A model generated the notes under the pieces. It saw only the letters and a list, made by a program, of their open reading frames with translations. It did not search any database and was not told the DNA's origin. A stretch of 64,000 nt of DNA from Phallusia mammillata (Eukaryota; Chordata; Ascidiacea; Phlebobranchia; Ascidiidae): assembly GCA_003260075.1 (NCBI GenBank), contig QLIY01000079.1, positions 116,496 to 180,495 on the forward strand. The letters run 5' to 3'. The translations under genes were made by a program, and so were the position numbers. Shown here one piece after another: positions 1 through 12,300 of the stretch (the stretch's first letter is position 1; the number at the start of each line of letters is the position of its first letter).

Positions 1-242
1 TTTTTTGTTAACGTATAGGGCACAAAACATCATTATAAAAATAACAAGGGGGGAAATTCGAAGTTGGTGGTTGACTTTAGTGGGACCTCACCAGAAAGGT
101 TAAGAACCACTGACCTAGAGTTTTGTATAATTCCTTTTTTGTTAAAAAAAAACATTTTTTTTGTAAAATGTTTTTTTTTAATAAAATGTAGGCTCGTGCA
201 AGTTGATGTTGTTGCAAGAAAACTTTTACAACTTTTACTCAC

Positions 243-2791
243 ATTTATCGCACTCTGGTCGAGATCTTTGTCACTTCTCACTAAATGTAAAAATGTACCA
301 CCAGGTGTCCTCCTTCTGTGGCCCTAATAGTTTAACAAAAAAGGTAATTAAATTTGCACGCGGAAAATTTCACACTTCATAACAAACACTGACAAAACTG
401 ATGAAATGTGCTTCAGTTAAATCTTATCTACTGCATTTGCTTGTTTTGTGCAAATTTGTCATAACTTCCCATATTAATAACAAGAATGTTTTTAAAGTTT
501 GACTTTTGTTTGTCTCGTTCCCATACAATTGAATTACACACAGTAATGTTGCCTACCTGTAATGTCATCAAACCTCCATTCAATTCCAATGCAGCAGTTT
601 TCTCAAACAAAAATAATGACTTTTTATTCCCGATAGTTGAAACAAGGGCTCTAATTAGGTCTTTCTTTTTTTCCCACAATCTAAAAAAACATGAATCATA
701 GAAAGATTTTTTTTTAAATGGAGATAGTAAAAGGTATTTTTCTCAAATGTACTATACATAAAGTCATAAATTTGAAAATTGTACCAAATGTAGTGGTCAA
801 TATGTTGTTGTTTTTAAATGATGTTTTATTCCTATTCATTTTAAGAAAACTTTGATTGAGTCAATGATAGCATGGGTCTAAATGTTAGAACCCATGTACA
901 TGTAGCATGCTACAGTGAATAATGTATTTATTACATGTGTCACACCCCACATTTGTGAAAACAACTCTTTCTTGTAGTCGTCTACAACAAACATACTTAG
1001 ACAAAGAATTGATGCCCAAAGTTCAACAAATTTTAGTCAGCAAGAACTAGCTCAATGTTTTGAATATATATGTTTGTTTTTTTTCAAGCCAAATAGGTAA
1101 AATACAAACCTGAATGCTATTTCCTCTGCTACTTTTTCCTCAGAGTCATCCACTGAAATCTCATATCTCTTATTTAACGTAACTTTTTGCCCTGGTTGAT
1201 AAGTTGGCACTTGTCCTGGTTTTCTCTTCTTTTGTCTTTTTCGCTTTAAGTTTTGTTTTTTCCCTTCATTCTGCTGGACAACAGTGTGTTCATGTTTTTG
1301 CATGTGTCGCCTCTCGATCAAATAATTCTCCATTTCTTGTTCAATTGGCACCTCTACTTCTTTTTCCTGCAACCATGAAGAGTAATAAAATTGAATGTTG
1401 GATCAAAGATCTTCAGGATTAACACCTTCCAAGCCAGTAGTGATGGGATGATACCAGGTTTTGGAGCGAGTATCGATACCGAGTACGAGTACCACATGTA
1501 TATACCTTCGATACCGAGTACGATTACCGAGTACTTAAGTAAAGTGTTGTACTTAGTTGTATATCACTCGCTAATTTATCTGCCATGGTTGGGGTACAGG
1601 CGTGCACACGCACATGCCGAAAAATGTAATCTCCACGTGATAGCGAAAAAGATATACATAACCTGGCGGAACTTTTTTCCAATTTTGTGTTGTCCGAAGC
1701 AAATATTAGCATAAATTTGCCCGTATTCTTATGGTGTAAATCGGCCTTTGGTACTCGCACGTTAGTATCGAAAACTGAGACAAAATATTTCGATACCCAG
1801 TACGAGTATCGATACCACTGAAATCGTTCGATACCGAGTACCGGGTACCCGTCCCATCACTACAAGCCAGTCTTGCTGTGACATAGAGAATGGGTTAATA
1901 GCAACAATTTGGCACAATCCGATTAAATTGAACTAGCTATTAACCAGATCGTTTTTTAACTAATGATATACTATAATTTTTATTCAAAATGCAATAAAAT
2001 ACAAAGATAACTGTAAGATAGCAATCAACTTATTGCAAGATTATGTCATGGGTTCGAATCCCACTGCAGGCTAGATTTTGTATTACGCTTTTAATAGGAC
2101 TGACCTACTATGCACACAATTAGCCCCCCCCCCTAACTAATGATATACTATAATTTTTATTCAAAATGCAATAAAATACAATCTGTGATAACTGTAACAT
2201 AGCAATCAACTTATTGCAAGATTATGTCATGGGTTTGAATCCCACTGCAGGCTAGATTTTGTATTACGCCTTTAATAGGACCGACCTACTATGATTTGAT
2301 CTAATTATGGATCAATAATCCAATTATGTCCTAGCACACAATTAACATTGAAATATACTCACATCAATTTGTTCCTCTTCATCAGAGCTCCATGAGGGAT
2401 CCAATTCTTTTCTATCTTTGTATGCGAGTTCCAAAGAAAAAGATTCAGGTCCCCTGCAATCAGAAATTCACAAATCAAAAAGAATTTACAGACATCTGCA
2501 TGGCTACAAAAAATGTTTACTTATGCAAAAATTCCTATGGAAAAAATCTTGTGTATCATGAAAAGAAAGTTTTAACCTAATAAGCTGCCTCCATAACAAG
2601 TCATATTTTTAGTGATTTACACCAGGGCATCTTATAAATTAGGTGGGTAGTACAAACTAAGTGAGAGAGTGCATCAGATTACATGGGTGGATGAAAAAAT
2701 GTCTTTTATTTTCAGAAGTAATGTGAAAAAGAAGAAAGGTCAAGAAATTCTGATTTAACCACTAAGGTAGTATTCTAGAATCAGTTTAAAG

Positions 2792-2880
<89 letters not shown>

Positions 2881-4308
2881 ATGAAATGCTTCATCCCCAC
2901 AGTTCCTAAAGTGTTTGAAATATCATTTGACGATTGATCAGCTAATACAGATCCCCAAATATTTTTAGCTTTTCGCTTTCCAGGCTGACTTATTCCGTTT
3001 GACGAAGGGGGGTTGGGTGCCTTAGAGGGGACATAAGTAAAAGGATTGTCTGAAATACGCATTCGTTTACCAGAGCACCCATCACTTGAATCATCACTGA
3101 TTTGCCCCTCCTCATCAGAAGAGGAGTCCAGTTTCTTCCCAGGAACAGTTCGATATGATGACTCAGCAGTTGCCATTGTTATGTTCAGATTTCAACTAAC
3201 ATGTTTAAGCCTGTAATGAGAATAAGTGCATGAGGTATATGAGGTAAATATGCTTGGATAGATAGTAAAAAAGTCTAAGTTAATATATAAGCTATTGCTG
3301 CCAGCATAATAACAAATTTATAGAGCTCTTCTGGCAATTGTATATCATACCGACATTTGGACATCCTATACAGGTCGCCTTCATCAGGGTAAATAACACT
3401 GAATAGACACACATAGTACAGTGCACGATAAACCAAGATAAAGTTAAAATGAAGAAAAATTGCAACAAACACTGATACATGCTAAAATTTATACATTTGT
3501 ACAGTGATATATAAAATATGCATCATATGATACCTAAAAGAAGTTATGTGTGTGTTAATAAAGATAATGAAACTTGCATATTTAAATACAAATATGATAA
3601 TGCTGAAATCACGCCTTCACTTGTTTAGTTTTCTTTCTAATAGTCTCAATTAGTTGTGCTGGAGTTACAAAGAACCACGAATCTTCTTTGTATTTTCTTG
3701 ACGTTATTTCTGAGGCAGGATAAAGAACATGAAGGTGCAAATGTTCTTCGCTTATAAAAGGTGGGTAGTGGAACCCAAATCTTGCGCCCCCCCCCCATTT
3801 ACACCAGGGCATCTTATAAATTAGGTGGGTAGTACAAACTAAGTCGCAGAGTACATCAGATTACATGGGTGGATGAAAAAATGTCTTTTATTTTCAAAAG
3901 TAATGTGAAAAAGAAGAAAAGTCAAGAAATTCTGATTTAACCACTAAGGTAGTATTCTAGAATCTAAGGTAGTATTATTTTGCAATGATTTTGATGAACA
4001 ACTTACCTTGACATGAAATGCTTCATCCCCACAGTTCCTAAAGTGTTTGAAATATCATTGGACGATTGATCAGCTAATACAGATCCCCAAATATTTTTAG
4101 CTTTTCGCCTTCCAGGCTGACTTATTCCATTTGACGAAGGAGGATTGGGTGCTTTTGAGGCGACAGATGTGAATGAATTGTCTGAAATACGCATTCGTTT
4201 ACCAGAGCACCCATCGCTTGAATCATCACTGATTTGCCCCTCCTCATCAGAAGAGGAGTCAAGTTTCTTCCCAGGAACAGTTCTATATGAGGACTCAGCA
4301 GTTGCCAT
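243..4308 (-). CDS. PHAX: PHAX, phosphorylated adaptor for snRNA export (3' end off window)
   Basis: Five exons are readable on the minus strand: 4308-4007, 2453-2363, 1366-1110, 680-557 and 323-243. All junctions are GT/AG and keep one frame, giving 285 codons. The start is the ATG at 4308. PHAX bridges the cap-binding complex and CRM1 to carry U snRNA precursors out of the nucleus. Seen: an acidic Ser/Asp-rich N-terminus with a KNIWG motif typical of the family; a basic KRKRQKKRK stretch, probably a nuclear signal; then the conserved RNA-binding core, with KRYEI followed by EEKVAEEIAFR, KKDLIRALVSTIGNKKS and a RRRTPGG loop. These line up well with my memory of human PHAX (394 aa). The C-terminal part lies beyond base 1. 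The large intron between exons 1 and 2 holds a truncated copy of exon 1 that I treat as an assembly artefact. Confidence 0.93.
1438..1862. mobile_element. hAT-type MITE, TAGTGATGGG family, with 8-bp target duplication
   Basis: The ends are TAGTGATGGG and CCCATCACTA, an inverted pair, flanked by direct repeats CAAGCCAG at 1430-1437 and 1863-1870. Internal tracts are rich in GATACCGAGTAC-type motifs that partly fold back. It has no coding capacity. It sits in a PHAX intron. A second full copy lies at 41742-42236 and a truncated one at 22309-22381. Confidence 0.85.
1957..2300. repeat. Overlap pair around 10-base C run (PHAX intron)
   Basis: Sequence 1957-2123 recurs at 2134-2300 with a few differences, separated by exactly ten C (2124-2133). 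Each copy holds a GGTTYGAATCC element resembling a tRNA B box, but no matching A box or cloverleaf is visible, so I do not call a tRNA. Likely the same locus assembled twice. Confidence 0.75.
2795..2880. other. Long C homopolymer, likely gap placeholder
   Basis: Eighty-six C in a row lie inside a PHAX intron/exon boundary. In the second copy (around 3965-4012) ordinary sequence, including the exon 1 donor, lies at this place. The run therefore replaces unread bases in this copy. Confidence 0.8.
2881..3176 (-). other. Redundant allelic copy of PHAX exon 1
   Basis: This repeats PHAX exon 1 (4007-4308) with a few substitutions and the same start codon. It is cut 3' by the 86-base C run at 2795-2880, before the splice donor. 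The poly-Gly tail read through that run is not a real protein. It belongs to a redundant block (2615-3786) that reappears at 3797-4900. It is best seen as the other haplotype, not a second gene. Confidence 0.85.
3609..3786 (-). other. Redundant copy of HINT3-like A, C-terminal third
   Basis: It matches the last 60 or so codons of the gene at 4724-5221, including the triad, and ends abruptly at the ten-C run 3787-3796. Its stop region differs slightly. This is an overlap copy rather than a pseudogene. Confidence 0.8.
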
Positions 4309-4723
4309 TGTTATGTTCAGATTTTAACTAACATGTTTAAGTCTGTAATGAGAATAAGTGCATGAGGTATTATGAGGTAAATATTCTTGGATAGATAGTA
4401 AACAAGATAAACTTAATAAATAAGTTGTTGCTGCCAGGCATAATATTAAATTTATAGAGCTCTTCTGGCAATTGTATTTTATACCGACATTTGGACATCC
4501 TATACAGGCCTTCATCAGGGTAAATAACACTGAATATGCATAGTACAGTGCATGATAAACAAAGATAAAGTTAAAATGATCAAACACTTACAACAAACAC
4601 TGATACATTAATAAATAATATGTGCATTATACGATAAATATAAGATGTTATGTGTGAATGCTTGTAAAGATAACAAAATTTGCATATATAAATAAAAATA
4701 TGATACTGCTCAAATCGAAACCT

Positions 4724-5221
4724 TCACTTGTTTAGTTTTTTACTTTTCTTTCTAATAGTCTCAATTAGTTGAGCTGGAGTTACAAAGAACCACGAATCTT
4801 CTTTATATTTTCTTGAGGTTATTTCTGAGGCAGGATACAGAACATGAAGGTGCAAATGTTCCTCACTAATAAAAGGTGGGTAGTGGAACCCAAATCGCGC
4901 ATCATTCATAGAAACTTCTTCGTTGCTAAACCATCCACAAGACTCCAAAAATTCTTTACCAAAGTCAAGCATTTGAAGGATTAGATTAATATGATTATCT
5001 GTTGAGAGTGTTTTAGGGTTACCAACATGCCAGCGAGGTATAACAAGGTAATGATGCTCGATTGTAGGTCTGTGGTCCTTTATTACAGCCAGGGTTTCAT
5101 TAGACCTTAACACTTCACGAACATTTTCATGTTCTTTGGCTTCTGATGGATTATTAAGTTCTTTGACTATTGCACAAAAGTCACAGTTGGCTTCATAGTC
5201 TTTTTGATCTTCCGTGTCCAT
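4724..5221 (-). CDS. HINT3-like histidine triad nucleotide-binding protein, copy A
   Basis: An intronless 165-residue reading frame. HIT proteins hydrolyse nucleotide phosphoramidates or adenylates through a histidine triad. Seen: a CDFC pair near residues 13-16, the DHRP..EHHYLVIP strand-helix block (49-62), FGFHYPPF (110-117) and the triad HLHLH at 122-126. The order matches vertebrate HINT3, about 180 residues as I remember it. It lies about 0.4 kb upstream of and parallel to PHAX, and next to a second, diverged HINT3-like gene at 5986-6441. Pieces of this gene recur at 3609-3786 and 5389-5583, next to C runs; those are overlap copies. HINT3 versus another HIT subfamily is an inference from the PPF-HLHLH context. 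Confidence 0.88.
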   Translation of the reverse strand: MDTEDQKDYEANCDFCAIVKELNNPSEAKEHENVREVLRSNETLAVIKDHRPTIEHHYLVIPRWHVGNPKTLSTDNHINLILQMLDFGKEFLESCGWFSNEEVSMNDARFGFHYPPFISEEHLHLHVLYPASEITSRKYKEDSWFFVTPAQLIETIRKKSKKLNK

Positions 5222-5388
5222 TGTTGTTTACATACAATTTGTAGCACAAAACAGATACAAAGTTTTCTCTACATTATAATACAGCACAGCTAGCAAAATA
5301 GTGATAACAAAAGTAGGATTAAAACATGAAACAAAACAATCCATAATAAAACAAAATAATAAAACTAAACTCAGTTCCCCCCCCCCCA

Positions 5389-5583
5389 GCGAGGTATAAC
5401 AAGGTAATGATGCTCGATTGTAGGTCTGTGGTCCCTTATGACAGCCAGGGTTTCATTAAACCTTAACACTTCACGAACATTTTCATGTTCATGTTCATTG
5501 GCTTCTGATGGATTATTCAGTTCTTTGACTATTGCACAAAAGTCACAGTTAGCTTCATAGTCTTTTTGACCTTCCGTGTCCAT
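5389..5583 (-). other. Redundant copy of HINT3-like A, N-terminal part
   Basis: It repeats the first 65 or so codons and upstream DNA of the gene at 4724-5221 after a C run at 5377-5387. It carries a two-codon HE insertion relative to the full copy. Flanking sequence continues as a duplicate to about 5723. Likely allelic. Confidence 0.8.
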
Positions 5584-5985
5584 TGTTGTTTACAGATAGT
5601 TTGTCGCACAAAACAGATACAAAGTTTTCTCTGCATTATAATACAGTACAGCTGGCAAAATAGTGATAAAAAGTAGGGTTAAAATATTTAACAAAACAAT
5701 CCACAATAATAAAAGCAAACTGAAAAGAGATAAAATATAATTTGCTACAATACAAATAGTACATGAAATGTATCAAGTCAGAATACACCAGAAAGATAAT
5801 TGCATAATTTAATTAAAAACTAGCTATGTTTTCTAACAAAAAAATGAACTGAAAAACAACTTATTAGCACAAAAGATACCAAGTGTTACAAAGCTTGAAT
5901 TAGTAGTAGTATTAGTAGTAGATTTAATACATGTTGACATTTATTGCATGATATGGCTTAATTTACAAAAATAAATCACTAAATT

Positions 5986-6441
5986 TCACGAGGTTTGTAG
6001 TTTTTCAATCAATGTTTCTGGAGATAGAAAATACCATGAGTTTGCTTTGAACAAATTTGAGTTTACAAAACTCAAGTTAGAGAAAGGACTGATAATATGC
6101 AAATGCAAGTGCTCAACACTGATAAATGGTGGCATATGAAATCCAAATCGTACTTCTTGTTTTTCCAGACCCAACTCAGTTACATATGACAAAGCAAAGT
6201 CATACATTTCTTGCACAAAATTTGCATGTTCTTTTCCTTGCAAAGTTTTGGGGTTAGAGATATGATTTCTTGGTACAACAAGGTAATGGTGCTCTGCTGC
6301 AGGTTTAATGTCACTAAAAATCGCAAAAGTTTCATTGTACTTCAGTATTTTAGTGTCCTTCGAATTTTCGTCGCTTTCAAGGCTTTGTAGAACTTTGCAA
6401 AACACGCATTCCCGAGGCGTTGATGACCACAGGTTTCCCAT
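5986..6441 (-). CDS. HINT3-like histidine triad protein, copy B
   Basis: An intronless 151-residue frame, clearly homologous to the neighbour at 4724-5221 but diverged throughout, so a true tandem paralogue. Seen: CVFC (12-15), DIKPAAEHHYLVVP (44-57), FGFHMPPF (99-106), triad HLHLH at 111-115, and a C-terminal LIEKL segment as in vertebrate HINT3. The protein begins MGNLWS, which fits the N-myristoylation pattern (Gly2, small residue at position 6), so membrane attachment is possible; that is inference. Expected activity is phosphoramidate or adenylate hydrolysis. Confidence 0.9.
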   Translation of the reverse strand: MGNLWSSTPRECVFCKVLQSLESDENSKDTKILKYNETFAIFSDIKPAAEHHYLVVPRNHISNPKTLQGKEHANFVQEMYDFALSYVTELGLEKQEVRFGFHMPPFISVEHLHLHIISPFSNLSFVNSNLFKANSWYFLSPETLIEKLQTS

Positions 6442-8500
6442 TTAAAGTTTAGGCAACTTTTACATCAATGCCTACGTTAATAGCAACATATCAAAAAGCC
6501 CCAAAAACAGAAATTGCACAACGTTATCAAAAAACGTTTGGCCTTATGGCTTGGGAGTTGGGACCTTGGGTTATATTATAATAATTAATAATTTGAAAAT
6601 CAACAAATTTTTGACAACAAAAAGGTCAATGTAAAAACCCTGCAGCAAAATCAACTTTTCATGTGCAATATTTGTTTCATTCTTTTTATTTCATTAAAAT
6701 CTACACAACTTTCGTAAGTTTCAGCATTCTTAAATAAAAAAAAATAATAATTCGCCACGCTTCATTAGTCACAAAAACATCATGAGCGAACCCCGGATTT
6801 CCGAATATTCGGATAAATATTAGGTAAAATTTAAAAATGTCCAGTTAAATTTAAAAACTAATCAATAGCATGTGTGATATAAAGTTCAAAACCAATTTAA
6901 AACAAGTTTTCGTTTTTTAAAATCATTAATTTTTTGTGTGGAATAACTAAAAAGAAAACCTGACATCGAGTAGTTTTTATTTTTTAAATTTAGTTTTGTT
7001 AATTTATATTTGACGGAATATAAGGTGTTTGACCTAAAACAACAGCAAAGCGGCCAGCAGAAGCCGCAAGTTTGCAATTTGGGGTAAATTATTTTAAAGC
7101 CCATTCTTATGAAATATAGGAAAGGTCGCTGATGACGCATTGTGACGTCACACACGATCTCAAAATAACTGAAGACACGAGTTGAAGATTAAGTTCACGG
7201 AAGTGTATGACAAGTTAATTAAAGCAGATATGCAAATTATGAATCAATAAATTATTACCTAAATTTGATCCTATTACGGTGATCAATATTATGCGTGAAA
7301 GTAATGGTTCAATTTAAAGCACACCATGCAGAAAGGAACGAAACGAAATAACGCTATACGTATTGTACAGTTAATTTATCGTATTTATTCGATTGTAGGC
7401 CGTGGCTTATAATTTTTTTTACCCTAAAGTTTGTGTAGCTTACATAAACGAGGGCGGCTCGCTTAAAAATGCCATACCGATGTTATTTCCACACCTACTT
7501 TTTGTTTATTTCGCGTAAATAATAATATTTTACATTTTGGCTTTGCGCGTTAAAATACTCTCTGCTGGGTACGATAATTTGCCTTTCTAACAATTGTTGA
7601 CAAATAGCTGTACTATATAGCAACAAAAGAAGTGTTAGAAGACAATCATATTTATCAGTTGTAAAGTGCGGCTTACAATCGAGGGCGCCTTACCTTTGAA
7701 TAAAACCAGTATTTATTTTCTGGTATTTACAACTATTTACCGAACAAATAAAAAAGCAACATCACAATAAGCAATGTCGGATGGTTATTACGTCACATAA
7801 CATTCATAATTTAAAACTAAACAGATAACTTCAAACCAATGTAGCTGAGTTCTCTGGTAATAAATTATCCTCCAAGTCCGTGTATAGCGCTCTAAGAATG
7901 TCGTTGAACCTTTCAATTATTGTTATGGAGCGACGATTTTCAGCAACTCTGCAATGTTATTTGGACGAAATGCCAGAATAAAAATAACGTCTTTTTGTTC
8001 TGTTCCAGTACACTGGTCGTGGGTATAGGAACTTTTATTTTATGTGCGTTCAAGGGGAATGGATTTTAACACAAATGCTTATTAACGTGATGTCAGCAAC
8101 CTCTAATTCCGGGTCGTGGATTCCATTTTTTCCCCAAAGTTGGCGCAGTTTGGGAATAATGAAGTGAACAGTCGGTTATGTAGTTGGTCCCGCGGGATCG
8201 CAATCAACCAGAGAACATTGTCGCATTAATAATTCCGAACCAAATGAGGGGCTTGAAAACACCAGAGAGGTCGATGGTCGTGCCTTGGGACGCAGCAGAA
8301 AGGTGATCAATATAAAGAAGTGTTTTCAAACAGCAGATAATTCATCTCAGATCCATTTCCACATTCGCAGAAAGGTGGAATCGTTCATGGAGCCTCTTGA
8401 CAACTGACGACTCGCGACGTGATGTATATTAAGTCAGGTCGGCAGCACTTTGAGAATTTGATCGATTATTAAGATTACGTCTTAAAGACCGCTTCCTTCG
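6442..8500. other. Intergenic, no gene seen; weak dispersed repeat
   Basis: AT-rich DNA between the HINT3-like gene (minus) and the neuropeptide gene (plus). I see no convincing coding exon. A stretch near 7755-7840 (GGTTATTACGTCACATAA and following) resembles 43700-43790, suggesting a dispersed repeat. Confidence 0.5.
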
Positions 8501-8868
8501 CTCACCGCTAATTTGTCGCCTATAAAAGGGAAAACCTGATGCTTGTTACTCGCATTTCGGTGCGTTGGCTGGACAACGTGCTTGGACACCCCCCCCCCTA
8601 AAGAAGTGTTTTCAAACAGCAGATAATTCATCTCAGATCCATTTCCCGCGTCGCAGAAAGTCGTTCATGGAGCCTCTTGACAACTGACGACTCGCGACGT
8701 GATGTATTAAGTCAGGTCGGCAGCACTTTGAGAATTTGATCGATTATTAAGATTACGTCTTAAAGACCGCTTCCTCCGCTCACCGCTAATTTGCCGCCTA
8801 TAAAAGGGAAAACCTGATGCTTGTTACTCGCATTTCGTTGAGTTGGCTGGCCAACGTGCATGGACAGT
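8313..8868. repeat. Overlap pair around ten C in the neuropeptide promoter
   Basis: Sequence 8313-8588 is repeated at 8599-8868 with small differences, joined by the C run 8589-8598. Both copies contain the TATA box region. Only one promoter is likely to exist in the animal. Confidence 0.8.
8799..8835 (+). promoter_or_regulatory. TATA-box core promoter of the neuropeptide gene
   Basis: TATAAAAG at 8799-8806, duplicated at 8521-8528, is preceded by a GC-rich stretch and followed about 25-30 bases later by TTACTCGCATTT, a plausible start site. It lies about 0.5 kb upstream of the ATG at 9333 on the same strand, leaving room for a long or spliced 5' UTR. Initiator position is inferred. Confidence 0.55.
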
Positions 8869-9332
8869 GCGTATTCTGTCTCTTTGTTGTAAAGGCGTGT
8901 ATTACAGTTAGATAAAGAATTTTAAATGAGAAGAAATGGCGATAGACAAACATTATGTAAATTTAATGTTATATTGGGCGTGTATATCCAACAATATATC
9001 GACTTATCGTGACCGCAACGCAAGTTTATCTTAGGGGGAAAGAGTTTTCGGAAGGCACGCACATGTTGACATTAATTTTAAACAAAAAATTATTCTTGAA
9101 ATGTCCGGATTAGGGTCGATCAAAGCACTGTACTGACATATTCTGGCGTTTGCATGTACTCAGGAAAATATCTCATGTAGCAAAATAATATAATTAGTAT
9201 ATAGATCGATGTTGATTGAAATTATTATAATTTATATCGATGAAAACACGTGTTTTTCTGCTTTAAGGGGGTTGTGCTGCATAGAAACAATTGTTTACAA
9301 GCAGATTAGAGTTTTAGCTTTGCATTAAAAGG

Positions 9333-12300
9333 ATGTCACCTCAAAAAGTGTTCGTTCTCAGTTTAATTCTGACTATTTCATTTGCCAACGGAGACCCTCC
9401 TACTTCAGGTAAGTTAAAAAAAGCTTGTGTTTGAAAATCATTGAGTTTAAGGTGGTCTTGAAATCTGTGTATAAAAGTTCCTATCAATGAAATTAGCGCA
9501 AAACCCGTGAAATATAAACTGGTAAATGCGGGCAAACTAGTAAACATGATGAAATGTAAATTTACCTTCTGCATCAAAATAATTGCATAATATGAACTAA
9601 CAGTGCAGTGGCTTGCTGGCAACTGAATTTAAAGTCGATTTCATTTCAGCTTTAATCAAAATTTGCTGAAAAGCATTTCTTATTTGCAACAAAAATACAA
9701 TTTAAATTTTTATGCTACCATATGCTGGCCAAATAGTGTCACAAGAATTTAAAGTTTTTTACCATCTTAAATTTCAAATTGCTTTTTAGGTTTATATGAT
9801 GAAAGTCAAGACCAACAGGCGGTAAGTTACAAAAGTTTGATTAAACTTCCTAATGTTCCTCAATAGAAAAAATATATGCTTTTGTAGGGAATTGCATTTG
9901 AGCGCAAATAAATCATCAATTTCAATAAAATAACTTTGAGTTTTAGAAATCGTATGATTCCGTGTTTACATCACAATCCACATGACTTTATTGGCCGCAG
10001 TCCCACAGCCTTTTTCGGGCGTTGAAATTTAATTAGCACAAAGTATTTTTAAAACTAGTTTTGCATTCGTGAGATGCTTTATTTGAGGCTAAGACTTGGA
10101 ATTCGAACACGGCGTTAAATAATCTTGTCGAAGAAACTATTATCTAAATCAGTGGTCGGCAACCGCCGGTCCGCGAGAAGGTTAAATTTCAGGTTAAATG
10201 CTATTAAACTTTTTGCCCATGTTTTCCGGGGATGATAAACTAATTTAGGCGTTTTTATTGCTAAATATATGTAGTTTTTTTGAAGACCGGTCCGCGATAA
10301 AATTTTAGTTTCAAAAACGGTCCGCAGTGCAAGAAAGGTTGCCGACCACTGATTTAAATTACTAAAACTTTTGCTGTATTAAAACATTACAGAAATACAG
10401 CCGATGTTTTTGCAAATTTAAAGCGCAGATATTTTGTTTTTTAGGTGACAAGTTCAGACGGAGGCCGAGGAACTTACATAATTTCTGACGGTTATTTGTA
10501 CCCGGAAATGGAAGCCTTTCTGAAGGCAGTAGGGCAGGATGACGGACAAGTGCAACGACGATCAGCTCGATTCGACAATTCATTTATACTCAAACGCGAA
10601 CTAGACAACGTAGGAATAATCACGTTAAAATTGCGACTGCTACAAGTAACTTTTATCACATGTTTGACTTTACTTTATAAGTTGGACTTAATGTTTAGCT
10701 CAGTGGTGGCTGACTTAGTGTGCACGGACCCCCGGACGAGCAAGCGTTAAGCTCAAGGGCTGCGGACAGTGACGTAGGCAGCCAAAAGGTTTGGGAGGGG
10801 CCAAATAATTTGATGTCTTATCCAACTTTTTGCTAACGCTCGGCGTGCTTTTACCAAAAACGTGACTTGCCAAACTCTGGTTGGACGGGACAGCCAAACG
10901 CTTTATTGATTTATTCCATGTCTGCATAAATAAATAAAAAAAGTATTTCGGCCTACAACTTGGTGACAAATATCATTTTTGGTAATTTATATATTCCTTT
11001 GACAGTTGAGAGACAAAACCACAATGATGAGGGAAGAAACTACAGTAAATTTAAGTTTATCAATGTACAACTTTGAAAATTTGGGAGGGGCCATGGCCCC
11101 TTTGGTCCCTCCCTGGCTACGCCACTGGCTGCGGAGTTGCACATAATACACAATAGGAAATTCCATGTTTTCATAAAGTTTTTGAAACATGTTCTCAAGG
11201 CATTCAACAGTTAAATAGGGAGACAAGTTTTTTTTTCAAATTCTACGTCTGTAGAATCAGAACCTCATAAAGGTATAATTTATAAACAAAGGGATAAAAC
11301 TGAAACTAGCAATGTTTCAAAATGATTGAGCACTACTTAAATATATGGTAATACTTGTAATAGGGATACTTGTGACACAACAAAGTTATAAGCCTATATA
11401 CTGCAGTACATTGGTCGACAACCGCCGGTCCGTATATTGTTTCAGGTTAAATTCTCTAAGCCAATTTGCACATGTATCCCGGGGATAATAAACTAATTGA
11501 TGCGTTTTCATTGCTAAATATTTGTAGTTTTTTGAAGGCCGGTCCGCGATAAAAATTATAGTTTCAAAAACGGTCCGCAGAAGAAAAAAGGTTGCCGACC
11601 CCTGCTGCATTTGTTTTTGTTTTCAAAAATGCATGTTTCATTTTTAATATTTAATTCGATTACTTCACAGTTGCTGAAGCACATAGAAATCGGACTCGCC
11701 TCATCTTACGAATCGGATGAGCAAGCTACTGGAGCGGATGAGGCCGTGGAACAGGTGGGGGATTTGGGTCGGCAAAATATGAAAAGATTTCGAGTTCCGT
11801 CGATCATCAAACGTTACAACGTTCCCTCCATCATCAAGCGATATCACGTTCCTTCTATTTTAAAGCGAATGAATGTTCCGTCCATAATTAAGAAGAAGCT
11901 GATGATACCAGCTGTGATCAAAAGGCAATTTGCTTACAATCCATCGATCTTTAAGCGCTATGACATCACAAGCGGCGACAATGAAAAGGTGACATTGTTT
12001 TGGAGTAGATAGACTAATTAGAAAGCAATGTCCGCGTATAGCCAAAGCACGGGAAAAACTGTTGAGCATAAAATCAAATATTAACCGTGAAATAATTATA
12101 CAGGCCACTAATAGTGCTCACGAAGTTAATCGTCACTTAAAAATCAATATGTTGGACAAAAACGAATGTGGGCAGAGCGTGCATGTCAATGTTTTTCACA
12201 ATATAGTGTGCTTAGGGAGCATGCTGTGTATACCCGCGAAAAAATCGGAGCCCGAAACGTTTGGCCAGTTGCGAAGGGGTTCACAATCTTTCTAATCGTG

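Larger units (their letters stand above)
2615..4900. repeat. About 1.1-kb overlap pair joined by ten C (PHAX exon 1 to HINT3 3' half)
   Basis: Block 2615-3786 (PHAX intron, exon 1, intergenic space and HINT3 3' end) is repeated in the same order at 3797-4900. The joint is a run of ten C at 3787-3796. Copies differ by scattered substitutions and small indels, as alleles of a highly polymorphic species would. Confidence 0.85.

Noticed and set aside
2040..2085. tRNA gene
   Set aside because: Only a B-box-like GGTTCGAATCC; no A box, acceptor stem or cloverleaf.
2881..3176. Second PHAX gene and extra HINT3 genes or pseudogenes
   Set aside because: The copies break at ten-base C runs and repeat flanking intergenic DNA in the same order, so they look allelic.
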